Both the position numbers and the translations under genes were made by a program. Under the pieces are notes generated by a model. That model made no database searches. It worked only from the letters and a program-made list of their open reading frames with translations, and was not told the origin of the DNA. From assembly GCA_017513195.1 (NCBI GenBank), contig JAFXGM010000024.1:124001-188000 (forward strand): DNA of 64,000 nucleotides, given 5' to 3'. Positions within the stretch are counted from its first letter, which is position 1; each line of letters opens with the position of its first letter. This document shows positions 35,547 to 47,010 of the stretch, one piece after another. This DNA is from Clostridia bacterium (lineage in GTDB: Bacteria; Bacillota; Clostridia; Oscillospirales; Acutalibacteraceae).

Positions 35547-36467
35547 ATGAGATACGTTTTTTATATTAATCCTACAGCGGGCAAAGGAAAGACTCAAGAA
35601 AATATTAAAAAAGCAATAGACGAATACTTTGCGGATAAAGATAGTGAATATAACATACATATTACAACCCGTGCAGGCGATGCGCAAGGTGATGCTAAAA
35701 TTCAAGCTGAAACAGGCGATAAGATTCGTATGTTTGCATGTGGTGGCGAGGGCACTGTTTTTGAAGTGCTTAATGGCGTTGTGGGCTATGATAATGTTGA
35801 GCTGGGTGTTATTCCTTGCGGTTCGGCAAACGATTTTTTAAAGTTTTTTAATACTCGTGAAGAGTTTTTGGACATTGCCGACCAAATTGATGGCGAAGCC
35901 GTTGATATGGACCTTATAAAGGCAGGCGATAAATACTGTCTAAATGGGTGTTCAGTGGGTATGGATGCAGTTGTGGCTAGTCGCATGTCAAGTTTTAAAA
36001 AATGGCCGCTTGTTTCGGGCTCTTTTGCATACACCTTGGCAATAGTAAGGACCTTTTTGGGTAAGCTTGGAATTACTGCCAATATATCGGTTGATGGTGA
36101 GGAATATGAGCAAAAAAATTGTTTGTTTGCAGTTATTGCCAACGCACCATACTATGGTGGTGGTTATAAGGGCGCACCGGAGGCAGTGCCTTATGATAAT
36201 AAGCTTGATTTTACGTTGGTTGATAAAATATCAAAGCTTAAGATACTTAAATTTTTAGGTATTTATAAAAAAGGCGAACATAAAAAACTTGATTGTTGCA
36301 CGCTTAAAAATTGCACAAGTATGGCATTTACTGCTGAAAAGCCAATACCGGTAAATCTTGATGGTGAGATAGTAGAAACCACCAATATGAAGTTTGAACT
36401 TGTGAAAAATGCGGTCAAATTCGTAGTGCCTCGTAGCGTTGCAAATAAAGTGTTAACAAAAGTTTAA
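35547..36467 (+). CDS. DAGK/YegS-type lipid kinase with GGEGT motif
   Basis: 306 residues. Family start YVFYINPTAGKGK, nucleotide-binding ACGGEGTVFEVLNGV at 64-78, VIPCGSANDFLKF, and a C-terminal LDGEIVET block. It should phosphorylate diacylglycerol or a related lipid. The usual GGDGT is GGEGT (66-70), replacing Asp by Glu. The start is four bases after the methyltransferase stop. Confidence 0.88.
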   Translation: MRYVFYINPTAGKGKTQENIKKAIDEYFADKDSEYNIHITTRAGDAQGDAKIQAETGDKIRMFACGGEGTVFEVLNGVVGYDNVELGVIPCGSANDFLKFFNTREEFLDIADQIDGEAVDMDLIKAGDKYCLNGCSVGMDAVVASRMSSFKKWPLVSGSFAYTLAIVRTFLGKLGITANISVDGEEYEQKNCLFAVIANAPYYGGGYKGAPEAVPYDNKLDFTLVDKISKLKILKFLGIYKKGEHKKLDCCTLKNCTSMAFTAEKPIPVNLDGEIVETTNMKFELVKNAVKFVVPRSVANKVLTKV

Positions 36468-36483
36468 ATGTTTTTGACTTTAC

Positions 36484-36511
36484 TTGACTTTTAAAAAATA
36501 TTGGATATAAT
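36484..36511 (+). promoter_or_regulatory. Promoter of groESL
   Basis: TTGACT (36484-36489), 16-bp spacer, TATAAT (36506-36511); a second TTGACT lies at 36474. No CIRCE element (TTAGCACTC/GAGTGCTAA) is seen. A short inverted repeat ACTGC-AAC-GCAGT (36528-36540) lies in the leader. Confidence 0.72.
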
Positions 36512-36558
36512 TACTAATATAAACTAAACTGCAACGCAGTAAAAAGGAGATTTTTATT

Positions 36559-38492
<1,934 letters not shown>

Positions 38493-38496
38493 TAAT

Positions 38497-38530
38497 AAAA
38501 AAGGCCTTGCTAAAAGCAAGGCCTTTTTTT
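38497..38530. terminator. Bidirectional terminator between groEL and the LOG gene
   Basis: AAAAAGGCCTTGCT-AAA-AGCAAGGCCTTTTT; A/T tracts on both sides serve both converging units. Confidence 0.9.
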
Positions 38531-39107
38531 ATTTTATAAACTTAAATTCTGCTGCTTCGTAATCGGTAGGGTTGTAGTTTGCAAAATAATCAATAATTTC
38601 TTGTGGATTATCGGATATAAAGAGAAGATCCATATTTGTTTGTGGCATGAATTTTTTATCAATCGCATTATTTAGCATATCTATAAGCGGATTATAGTAG
38701 CCGTTTGTATTGTAAATAGCAATCGGTTTTTTGTGTGTAGCAAGCTGACGAAGTGTGTAGATTTCAAAGAATTCGTCAAACGTGCCGATACCACCAGGGG
38801 TAATAATAAACGCATCAGACATTTCGTCAAGAAGTTGTTTTCGCTCACGCATGGTTTCGGTGTAAATCATTTCGGTGCAGTCTTCAAACAGTATGCCGTC
38901 AACGTTAAAAAATGATGGGCTGATACCAATAATTTCACCATTTTTGGCTTTTGCTCCACGTGCTACTGCGCCCATAAGACCTGCGGCGCCGCCGCCAAAA
39001 ACAACCGAGTGATTGTTTTGTGCTATTGTTTTACCAAGCAGCTCACCAGCGTCTATAAATGATTTATCAATAGCATTTGATGATGCGCCATATATACAAA
39101 TTTTCAT
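38529..39107 (-). CDS. LOG-family (TIGR00730) Rossmann-fold protein
   Basis: 192 residues with FGGGAAGLMGAVARG (37-51) and PGGIGTFDEFFE (104-115), the nucleotide-monophosphate-binding and catalytic PGGxGTxxE motifs of lysine-decarboxylase-like LOG proteins. Family members hydrolyse nucleoside 5'-monophosphates to base and ribose phosphate; the substrate here is unknown. It overlaps the NUDIX gene by four bases. Confidence 0.9.
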   Translation of the reverse strand: MKICIYGASSNAIDKSFIDAGELLGKTIAQNNHSVVFGGGAAGLMGAVARGAKAKNGEIIGISPSFFNVDGILFEDCTEMIYTETMRERKQLLDEMSDAFIITPGGIGTFDEFFEIYTLRQLATHKKPIAIYNTNGYYNPLIDMLNNAIDKKFMPQTNMDLLFISDNPQEIIDYFANYNPTDYEAAEFKFIK

Positions 39108-39574
39108 ACAATAACCTCATCGTTTAAAATTGCACTTATTAGCGTATCGCCCTTGTACTCAAGCCTAAGTGAAAAGAACGGGGTGTATGGGTTTTCGATA
39201 AGTTTTAAAAATATTTTATCGCCCTGCCAAAGTGGAAGAGAGTATATTTTTTGCTTATCAACCCACTCAAGTACGCCTTCGTCACATTCTTTTATTTCGC
39301 CGACATAGTCAGAGCTTGTAAAAAGGTGCATATATTCGGTAGGCCACTTATCTGATACAAAGGTTATAATACCGCGATAATTGCACGCATTAAGTGTAAG
39401 ACCTGTTTCCTCTAAAACCTCGCGCCGAACGCACTGCTCGGGGCTTTCACGGTCCTCAAACTTGCCGCCTATACCAATCCATTTGTCCTGATTTAAATCG
39501 TTTTGCTTCTTGATGCGATGAAGCATCAAATACTTTCCGTCTTTTTCGATATAACAGAGGGTGGTGTTAATCAT
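39104..39574 (-). CDS. NUDIX hydrolase, MutT-like
   Basis: 156 residues. The NUDIX box is perfect: G37, E43, REVLEETGL at 51-59. The KWIGIGGKFEDRESPEQCVR lead-in is like 8-oxo-dGTP diphosphatases of the MutX type, so sanitising oxidised nucleotides is plausible but not certain. It is in the middle of a three-gene minus-strand operon with four-base overlaps at both ends. Confidence 0.9.
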   Translation of the reverse strand: MINTTLCYIEKDGKYLMLHRIKKQNDLNQDKWIGIGGKFEDRESPEQCVRREVLEETGLTLNACNYRGIITFVSDKWPTEYMHLFTSSDYVGEIKECDEGVLEWVDKQKIYSLPLWQGDKIFLKLIENPYTPFFSLRLEYKGDTLISAILNDEVIV

Positions 39575-41877
39575 TCTCTTGTTTCCTCTGTTTCTGCCGA
39601 TTCTTCTGATTCTTCCGTTTCGAGTGTTTCGGGCATTACATAACCGTCTAAGAAGAAAATCTCGTTTTTCTTATTTTCAGGGTCGAAAATATTGTTGTAC
39701 TGAATTTTTTCGTATTCACTAATTGTTTGCTTATAAGGGCTGTTGTCGCTCCATTTGTAGTAGTTGTTTTCGGCGTCAATGTAACCGACTGTATCTATTA
39801 CCGGCAATGTTTCTGATAGCTTTAACAAATATTTGTTATATTCGGTTTGCTTAACGCCCGCAACATCTAACATATACGCTGACAAATAGTTTGAACTAAG
39901 CTTGTCAATTTGTTTTTCCTCAATATCATAGTTAGCCCAAATGTAGAAAGGAGTGACGTGACGAGCTTGCTCTTGTTCAACTGTAAGCGAGTTGATATTA
40001 TCTGTTCCTAATAGTGATGCAATAAATTCGGTTTCAATATTTGGTTGGTGATCACCGAACATGCAAATAATGGTTGGTTCATCAACACCCTTGAAGTACT
40101 CAATAAGATCACGGAATGCGTCGTCACTAGCCTTTACAAGAGAAAGATATTTGCTTGCTTTGTTGTAGTATGGTGGAGTAGTGTTTTGTCCTATCGATTG
40201 AATTTGGATACACTCGTCGAAATTTTCTGCGCTGTTTGAATAACCACCGTGATTTTGCATTGTTACGTTGAATGCAAAATATGGTTTAGATTTGTCGCGA
40301 TTTTCATAATTGTCAATTATAACGTCATAGTTGTAGCTGTCGCTTACATATTGACGAATAAGCATTTTTTCGCGGTCTGGATAGTAGGTATCAACAAGAG
40401 ATTGTAAATATTCGGCATTACCGCCGTTTGTTCTGTAGTCTTCAAGGATTGATTCGTCTAATAAGTTCTCAAGGAACATTGTGGAGTTAAAGCCCAAGTG
40501 ACCATAAACAGGCACACGGTCCCATCCTGTTGAATAATAAGGATGGAAAGCCCATGATGAATAACCCTGACCTTCAAGTGTGGATACAATAGACGCAAGA
40601 GGGTCTTTTACGTAAAGCATATATGCGTTGCTTCCTGAGGGTAAAAATGCTGTTGAATGTCCTGTAAGGAATTCGAATTCGGTGTTAGAAGTACCTGCAC
40701 CAATTACAGGAACGTATAAATTACCTTTTACGGTGTTTTCTGTAAGGCTACGCATAAAAGGCATATAATCTTCGTTGGTTGTAAATTCGCCAAGAACACT
40801 TAAATCTGAAAGAGATTCATTCATTATACAGATAATGTTTGGTTCGTTTCCGGTTGGTTTTATTACGTTGGTGTCCTCTTTATCAATTGTACTTGAAACG
40901 TAGTCACCAATTTCATCTGCATTATAGCCGCTAGGTTCGGACATATACATATACTTTGTATTACAAAAGAAGCTGAAAACGAATCCGTAATTTCGATAGC
41001 CACGTGCCTGATTCCAAAAGTCTGGTTTTACGCCTGCATCTGCAAAAATAGAAGTAAAATAGAATATTATTACCAAGCAGGTGAAGAAAGAACCCATAAA
41101 TGCACGCGAAATAATTTTTGAAATAAGGGTGAATTTTGGTGTGCTCATTCTAAGGCTTATTACTACCATTAAAATGAATATTAGCGTTGCTAAAATAATT
41201 GTATATGTTGGGGTGTAGTTGTAGGTGTTAGCAACGTTTGCTGCGGTTGTAATGGCGAAAAAGTCCATAGGAATAAACGGAGTACCTCTAAACATCATAA
41301 CATAGCAGTTAGCAAGTGCAAAACCGTAACAAATACAGTTTACAAGTAGTAGTGATACCCTAAAGCTGCCACTGATGGCAAAGAAGAAAAATTGGAATAA
41401 TAATATGACAACGTAGTTTGCCAAAAAGCCGAGATAGGTCATATCATAAACGAAGATTCCATTTAAACACTCCGTCATAGTCATTGTAATGATTGGGGAA
41501 AGGAAAAAGAATATAAAATGCCACGACTTATTAAGTAAATTGCGCTTGATTTTGATGTTAAATACTATTAACACACCGATTATCAAAGGTGCAACCAATG
41601 CAAGTATAAAAAGCAACCACTTGGTACCAATGGCTAATTTCATAAATTGGTTGTTAAAGAATGTTACAAGGAATAATAGGATACCTGCGATAACAGAGCC
41701 TGATATTATAGATCTTTTTGTAGCAGAAACTTCGAAAAAACGTCCCGAAGCAAGAACTCTTTCAGGACCTTTGGCGCTAACGATTTTCTTGAAAAAGTTT
41801 TTAATTAATATGAAAAATGCCGGAATTTTCTTGGTGAAAAAATGCGATATTTTGCCCAATACCGTTTGAGTATCCAT
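39571..41877 (-). CDS. LTA synthase-family phosphoglycerol transferase
   Basis: 768 residues. About five to seven membrane segments in the first 300 residues are followed by an extracellular sulfatase-like domain with the metal-binding NESLSD segment, GAGTSNTEFEFLTGHS (the Thr there is the likely nucleophile), AFHPYYSTGWDR, NVTMQNHGGYS and MFGDHQPNIE. It should transfer glycerolphosphate or a similar group to a surface polymer. The C-terminus ends in an acidic tail (ETEESEESAETEETRE). It heads the operon with NUDIX and LOG. Confidence 0.92.
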   Translation of the reverse strand: MDTQTVLGKISHFFTKKIPAFFILIKNFFKKIVSAKGPERVLASGRFFEVSATKRSIISGSVIAGILLFLVTFFNNQFMKLAIGTKWLLFILALVAPLIIGVLIVFNIKIKRNLLNKSWHFIFFFLSPIITMTMTECLNGIFVYDMTYLGFLANYVVILLFQFFFFAISGSFRVSLLLVNCICYGFALANCYVMMFRGTPFIPMDFFAITTAANVANTYNYTPTYTIILATLIFILMVVISLRMSTPKFTLISKIISRAFMGSFFTCLVIIFYFTSIFADAGVKPDFWNQARGYRNYGFVFSFFCNTKYMYMSEPSGYNADEIGDYVSSTIDKEDTNVIKPTGNEPNIICIMNESLSDLSVLGEFTTNEDYMPFMRSLTENTVKGNLYVPVIGAGTSNTEFEFLTGHSTAFLPSGSNAYMLYVKDPLASIVSTLEGQGYSSWAFHPYYSTGWDRVPVYGHLGFNSTMFLENLLDESILEDYRTNGGNAEYLQSLVDTYYPDREKMLIRQYVSDSYNYDVIIDNYENRDKSKPYFAFNVTMQNHGGYSNSAENFDECIQIQSIGQNTTPPYYNKASKYLSLVKASDDAFRDLIEYFKGVDEPTIICMFGDHQPNIETEFIASLLGTDNINSLTVEQEQARHVTPFYIWANYDIEEKQIDKLSSNYLSAYMLDVAGVKQTEYNKYLLKLSETLPVIDTVGYIDAENNYYKWSDNSPYKQTISEYEKIQYNNIFDPENKKNEIFFLDGYVMPETLETEESEESAETEETRE

Positions 41878-41954
41878 TATAATCGCTTTCCTTTCAAATC
41901 TTCAAATTTTATAATTCATATAAATAAGCATAATATTCTAGTTTAGCATCATAT

Positions 41955-41982
41955 ATTATATCACTTTTTTGACAAAAAACAA
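41955..41982 (-). promoter_or_regulatory. Possible promoter of the LTA-synthase operon
   Basis: On the minus strand TTGTTT (41982-41977), 16 bp, TATAAT (41960-41955), about 80 bases before the start. The -35 is only fair. Confidence 0.45.
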
Positions 41983-42040
41983 GGTATAATATATTAATAA
42001 TTATTTAATATTACATTAGGTAAAATGTTGCAAAATGCAT

Positions 42041-42071
42041 AAAAAAATGCCCTGCAATTAAGCAAGGCATT
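42041..42071 (-). terminator. Terminator of ileS
   Basis: On the minus strand AATGCCTTGC-(6 nt)-GCAGGGCATT (one wobble) followed by seven T. Confidence 0.85.
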
Positions 42072-42094
42072 ACTTTACTTATATTTGTTTTTGA

Positions 42095-45000
42095 TTATAG
42101 GCATTTAACGCCGATTGTAAGCTTTTCACCGTTGATATCCCACTCTTTAACATAACCGTCTGCTTCACCAATAACAATTGAATCGGCAAGGGTATCACCG
42201 GAAATATCAGCTGATAACTTGTTTACAATAGCTATAACCTTTTCGCTACCATTCATAGTAACGGTGATATGGTCGGTAACGTTAAAGTTTGCTTCTTTAC
42301 GCATTGTTTGAATCTTACTTACAATTTCACGAACAAAGCCTTCTTCGATAAGCTCGTCGGTGAGTGTTGTATCAAGAGCAACTGTAACACCGTGGTCGCT
42401 AACGGTATAGAAGCCTTCTTTTTGTTTTGCTTCAATAAGAAGGTCATCAACACCCAAACGAACTTCACCTGAAGCGAAATTAAATACCAATTCGCCGTTT
42501 TGGTCAAGCTCTGCTTTAGCGGCATTGCCATCAAGCTCTGAAAGGGCGGTACGGATTTCGCCAAGCTGTTTGCCGTATTTTGGACCAACCGTTTTAAGCT
42601 GTGGTTTAAAGCTATACGAAACAAGGTTGTCAACCTCGTTTGTGAAATCAACCGCTTTGATATTAAGCTCATCCTTGATGATATCGGCATAGAAGCTGTC
42701 AAGCGGTGTATCGCACTTAACGTACATAGTGCTAAGTGGCTGACGGTTCTTTATTGCTGAACCGTTACGAGCGCTACGACCAAGAACTACTATGTCGAGT
42801 ACGCTTTCCATATTTGCTTCGAGTTTTTGGTCAATTGCAGCTTCATCAACAACGGGGAAGTCGCAAAGGTGAATACTTTCTGGGGCAGACTTATCGACGT
42901 TGCGAACAAGATTTTGGTAAATGCTTTCGGCCATAAACGGAATCATAGGTGCGGCTGCTTTTGCAGTTGTAACAAGCGCGTTGTAAAGTACCAAGTATGC
43001 GGTTTCCTTATCGGCTGTCATACCTTGTACCCAATAACGCTCACGACCGCGACGAACATACCAGTTACTCATTTCGTCAACAAATTCCTGTAATGCGCGA
43101 GCAGCCTCAGGAATACGGTAGTTAGCGAGGTTTTCGTCTACAGCCTTTACCATAGAATTAAGCTTTGAAATAAGCCATTTGTCCATAACGGTAAGGTTGT
43201 CAGGGTTAAGAGTATGAGCTGTTGGGTCAAATTTATCAATATTAGCATAAAGCACATAGAACGCGTAGGTGTTCCAAAGTGTGCCCATAAACTTGCGCTG
43301 ACCTTCAACTACGGCTTTGCCGTGGAATCGGTTAGGAAGCCAAGGAGCAGAGTTGGTGTAGAAATACCAGCGAATTGCGTCAGCGCCGTAGCTTTCAAGC
43401 GCATCGAACGGGTCAACTGCATTGCCCTTTGACTTGGACATCTTTTGACCGTTTTCGTCCTGAACGTGGCCTAGAACTATTACGTTTTTATAAGGAGCCT
43501 TATTGAAAATAAGGGTTGAAATTGCCATAAGTGAATAGAACCAACCACGAGTTTGGTCAACAGCCTCTGAAATGAAGTCGGCAGGGAACTGTGATTCGAA
43601 TAAATCCTTATTTTCAAAAGGATAGTGGTGCTGTGCAAAAGGCATAGCACCCGAGTCGAACCAACAGTCTATAACCTCAGGCACGCGGTGCATAGCTTTG
43701 CCGCAATGTGGACACTTAATGGTAACTTCATCAATGTATGGACGGTGAAGCTCGATATCGTCGGGGCAGTTGTCGGACATAGATTTAAGCTCTTCTATGC
43801 TACCAATAGAGTGCATATGGCCGCATTCACAGGTCCAAATATTAAGTGGAGTACCCCAATATCTGTTACGAGAAATACCCCAGTCCTGAACATTTTTAAG
43901 CCAGTCGCCAAAACGACCTTTACCGATGCTTTCGGGAATCCAGTTAACTGTATCGTTGTTACGAATAAGGTCATCCTTAACATCGGTCATCTTGATAAAC
44001 CAAGACTCACGCGCGTAGTAGATAAGCGGAGTATCACAACGCCAGCAGTGTGGGTAGTCGTGCTCAAACTTAGGAGCGTCAAAGAGTAGACCTGCTTTTT
44101 CGAGGTCAACGAGTACTAACGGGTCAGCCTTTTTAACAAATGTGCCGGCGTATGGTGTCTCGGCAGTAAGATTACCCTGACCGTCAACAAACTGAACGAA
44201 GGGTAAATCATATTTTCTGCCAACCTTAGCGTCATCTTCACCAAATGCAGGAGCGATATGAACTATACCTGTACCGTCGGTCATAGTAACATAGCTGTCA
44301 CAGGTGATAAAGTGACCTTTTTTATTTTGCTTTTCGCAAACTGGCTTTACGTAGTCAAATAGTGGCTCATATTCTTTGTATTCAAGTTCTGCGCCCTTGT
44401 AACTTTCAAGAATTTCATAAGCAGGGGTATCTTCGGTAGCAAGCTTACCAAGAACCTTGTCAAGAAGAGCCTCTGCCATATAATAGGTGTAGCCGTCAGC
44501 AGCCTTTACTTTACAATATGTTTCGTCTGGGTTTACGCAAAGTGCCACATTGGATGGAAGTGTCCAAGGTGTAGTGGTCCAAGCAAGGAAGTAAGCGTCT
44601 TCACCTACAACCTTGAAGCGAACAACCGCGCTACGCTCTTTAACGTTTTTGTAGCCTTGTGCCACTTCGTGTGAAGAAAGCGGTGTGCCACAGCGCGGGC
44701 AGTAGGGAACAATTTTGAAGCCTTTATAAAGTAAGCCTTTGTCAAAGATTTGTTTGAGCGCCCACCATTCTGACTCGATAAAGTTGTTATCATAGGTAAC
44801 GTATGGATTGTCCATATCGGCCCAGAAACCAACGGTTTTTGAGAAATCTTCCCACATACCCTTGTATTTCCAAACGCTTTCTTTACAGTGACCGATAAAT
44901 GGGTCGAGGCCATATTCTTCGATCTGTTCTTTACCGTCAAGCCCTAAAAGCTTTTCAACCTCAAGCTCAACAGGAAGACCGTGTGTGTCCCAACCGGCTT

Positions 45001-45244
45001 TTCTTGGTACCATACAGCCTTTCATTGTGCGGTAACGTGGAATCATATCCTTGATAACACGTGTAAGCACGTGACCTATATGTGGCTTACCGTTAGCGGT
45101 AGGAGGACCGTCGTAGAACACGTAAGGTGTGCCTTTAGCCTTGGTTTCGATACTCTTTTCAAAGATTTTGTTGTCGTCCCAAAACTGTTTGATTTTCTTT
45201 TCTTGCTCTACAAAATTAAGATTTGGAGAGATGTTGTCGTACAT
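42095..45244 (-). CDS. ileS: Isoleucyl-tRNA synthetase, type 2 (eukaryote-like)
   Basis: 1049 residues from the ATG at 45244 behind AAAGGA; an upstream in-frame start at 45280 falls inside the T-box terminator. HIGH is present in GKPHIGHVL (about 52-60) and KMSKSKGNA near 600. The GWDTHGLPVE wording, greater length and lack of the C-terminal zinc finger of E. coli-type IleRS mark it as type 2, the form associated with natural mupirocin resistance. The editing domain lies between about 200 and 400. Expression is governed by the T-box leader upstream. Confidence 0.96.
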   Translation of the reverse strand: MYDNISPNLNFVEQEKKIKQFWDDNKIFEKSIETKAKGTPYVFYDGPPTANGKPHIGHVLTRVIKDMIPRYRTMKGCMVPRKAGWDTHGLPVELEVEKLLGLDGKEQIEEYGLDPFIGHCKESVWKYKGMWEDFSKTVGFWADMDNPYVTYDNNFIESEWWALKQIFDKGLLYKGFKIVPYCPRCGTPLSSHEVAQGYKNVKERSAVVRFKVVGEDAYFLAWTTTPWTLPSNVALCVNPDETYCKVKAADGYTYYMAEALLDKVLGKLATEDTPAYEILESYKGAELEYKEYEPLFDYVKPVCEKQNKKGHFITCDSYVTMTDGTGIVHIAPAFGEDDAKVGRKYDLPFVQFVDGQGNLTAETPYAGTFVKKADPLVLVDLEKAGLLFDAPKFEHDYPHCWRCDTPLIYYARESWFIKMTDVKDDLIRNNDTVNWIPESIGKGRFGDWLKNVQDWGISRNRYWGTPLNIWTCECGHMHSIGSIEELKSMSDNCPDDIELHRPYIDEVTIKCPHCGKAMHRVPEVIDCWFDSGAMPFAQHHYPFENKDLFESQFPADFISEAVDQTRGWFYSLMAISTLIFNKAPYKNVIVLGHVQDENGQKMSKSKGNAVDPFDALESYGADAIRWYFYTNSAPWLPNRFHGKAVVEGQRKFMGTLWNTYAFYVLYANIDKFDPTAHTLNPDNLTVMDKWLISKLNSMVKAVDENLANYRIPEAARALQEFVDEMSNWYVRRGRERYWVQGMTADKETAYLVLYNALVTTAKAAAPMIPFMAESIYQNLVRNVDKSAPESIHLCDFPVVDEAAIDQKLEANMESVLDIVVLGRSARNGSAIKNRQPLSTMYVKCDTPLDSFYADIIKDELNIKAVDFTNEVDNLVSYSFKPQLKTVGPKYGKQLGEIRTALSELDGNAAKAELDQNGELVFNFASGEVRLGVDDLLIEAKQKEGFYTVSDHGVTVALDTTLTDELIEEGFVREIVSKIQTMRKEANFNVTDHITVTMNGSEKVIAIVNKLSADISGDTLADSIVIGEADGYVKEWDINGEKLTIGVKCL

Positions 45245-45260
45245 AGTAATAATCCTTTCA

Positions 45261-45512
45261 AAAATAAAATCCCCGTCCATAATAGGACGAGGATGAAAAT
45301 ATACATCACAAGCTTAAACCACCTATTAGAACGGACCAATATCCGCACTCCCGATAACGGTGGAGATAACCGTCTTACGCTACTTGAAACCTTTCACGCA
45401 GAAGCTCGGAAGTGATATTCACGTCTTTTCATACCGCTGACCTTACACCATCGTCAACTCGCTTATGGTAATTATAAAACACGCTACTGTCTTCGTCACA
45501 GCCTTTACCGAG
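45261..45512 (-). promoter_or_regulatory. T-box riboswitch of ileS
   Basis: On the minus strand, the leader shows the Stem I core GAGTTGACGATGGTGTAAGG, then GAATATCACTTCC in which ATC (45416-45414) is a likely isoleucine specifier. The antiterminator T-box appears as TAGGTGGTTTAAGC, a divergent form of AGGGTGGNACCGCG. The terminator follows as ATCCTCGTCC-TATTAT-GGACGGGGAT with TTTTATTTTT. Uncharged tRNA-Ile should favour antitermination. Confidence 0.88.
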
Positions 45513-45516
45513 CATA

Positions 45517-45545
45517 ATATTAACACAAAGTTATAAAAAAATCAA
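45517..45545 (-). promoter_or_regulatory. Promoter of the ileS T-box transcript
   Basis: On the minus strand TTGATT (45545-45540), 17-bp spacer, TAATAT (45522-45517). Confidence 0.6.
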
Positions 45546-45606
45546 TAGTTAAGTGTTTAAAAATAATACTTATGTTTAAGAATATATATTAAGGGAAGTG
45601 TTGTAA

Positions 45607-46932
45607 TTGATAAAAAAGAGAACATTTATAGGCGTAATATCTATTTTATCGGTCGTTATTTTGATTGTAGGCGTTTTTGCAGTCAAAGAAAAAAAGAAAA
45701 ATGACAAATACGTATTGATGATAGAAAATCAGTATTCACGCGCGTTTGAGCAACTAAACAGCAGTCTTAACAACATAAGCGTCGCCATGCAAAAAACGGC
45801 ATACGTATCTTCGGCCAAAACGATGGGAGCATTAGCAACCGAAATTTTCAGTGAAGCAGAGCTTGCTAAATCGGCACTTTCGGAGCTGCCAATGGGGGCA
45901 AATAATATTTCAACAATTTATAGGTTTTTGTCACAGGTAGGCAATTATGCGATTAGCGTTGCTAAAAAAATTACAAGCGAAAACAGCGTTACTTCAAAAC
46001 AACGGGAAGAGCTTAAATTATTAAGTAATACGGCAAATATTATAACACAGGTTATAAACGACGTTGGTATAGAATATAACAATGCAGATGAGTGGGCAAA
46101 GGTTATTGAAAATAAATTAGATGAAGCTGTTGATGAGGGGGGACTTGCCGACTCTCTTACTGAATTAGAGGAGGATTTGTCTGATTACCCGACGCTTATA
46201 TTTGACGGACCATACTCTGATCACATATTAAATAAACAACCGCTTATGACCGCTGTAGCAAATGAATTTTCAAAAGAGGAGGCACTTGCGGTTGCGCGCA
46301 AGGTAAGTGATAAAAGTGGTTTAGGCTTTAGCGGAATGCAAGAGGGGAAAATAGTATGTTATCGTTTTCAAAACGATGACATGAATATAGCAATTAGTAA
46401 AAAAGGCGGATATCCTGTATTTATGCGTAAAAATCGAGCGGTCAAACAAAATAAAATTAAGTATGAACAGGCAATATTAGCTGCTAAAGAATTTTTGGAA
46501 AAAATAAAATTTAACAGTATGGTAGACACTTATTATTACACGGACGACGGCATTTGTGTTGTAAACTTTGCATATTTAGACCACGATACAATATGCTATA
46601 CCGATCTTATAAAAGTAGGTGTGGCAATGGATACGGGCGAGATTATGTTGCTTGAAACGGCGGGCTACCTTGCAAATCACACCACCAGAGCATTTAGAGA
46701 ACCGATGTTTACAATAGAAGAAGCGGCACAAAAGATAAGTAGTGATTTGAAAATAGAAAAAAGTACGTTGGCGCTTATTCCTACAGATTCCGGTGGCGAA
46801 ATAAGGTGTTATGAGTTTTTGTGCAAAACGCAAGATAACAGGGAGGTTTTGGTGTATATAAATGCAAATACGCTTGAGGAAGAGCGAATTTATATACTTC
46901 TTAAAAGTGATGGGGGAACGTTGGTAAAATAG
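45607..46932 (+). CDS. ypeB: Germination protein YpeB
   Basis: 441 residues starting at TTG, with AGGGAAG upstream. One N-terminal membrane segment (about 7-26), a helical domain, the signature DYPTLIFDGPYSDHILNK, then PepSY-like repeats (FSKEEALAVARKVSD; YEQAILAAKEFLE; FTIEEAAQKISSDL). YpeB stabilises and localises the cortex-lytic enzyme SleB in spores. sleB usually lies directly upstream; here the upstream gene is the divergent ileS, so sleB must be elsewhere or absent. Confidence 0.92.
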   Translation: MIKKRTFIGVISILSVVILIVGVFAVKEKKKNDKYVLMIENQYSRAFEQLNSSLNNISVAMQKTAYVSSAKTMGALATEIFSEAELAKSALSELPMGANNISTIYRFLSQVGNYAISVAKKITSENSVTSKQREELKLLSNTANIITQVINDVGIEYNNADEWAKVIENKLDEAVDEGGLADSLTELEEDLSDYPTLIFDGPYSDHILNKQPLMTAVANEFSKEEALAVARKVSDKSGLGFSGMQEGKIVCYRFQNDDMNIAISKKGGYPVFMRKNRAVKQNKIKYEQAILAAKEFLEKIKFNSMVDTYYYTDDGICVVNFAYLDHDTICYTDLIKVGVAMDTGEIMLLETAGYLANHTTRAFREPMFTIEEAAQKISSDLKIEKSTLALIPTDSGGEIRCYEFLCKTQDNREVLVYINANTLEEERIYILLKSDGGTLVK

Positions 46933-46965
46933 CCTTGATATTTAAAGGGTAAAATATTATAATAG

Positions 46966-47000
46966 TTCCGTACGGGTACTGTACGGAATTTATTTTTTAT
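46966..47000 (+). terminator. Terminator after ypeB
   Basis: TTCCGTAC-(7 nt)-GTACGGAA followed by TTTATTTTTTATT. Confidence 0.85.
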
Positions 47001-47010
47001 TGAGGTAATT

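Noticed and set aside
41966-41990. Plus-strand TTGACA and TATAAT upstream of nothing
   Set aside because: The two boxes are only 10 bp apart and no plus-strand gene follows.
43625-44089. 154-codon open frame antisense to ileS
   Set aside because: Lies wholly inside a well-supported synthetase gene, has no ribosome site and no recognisable protein features.
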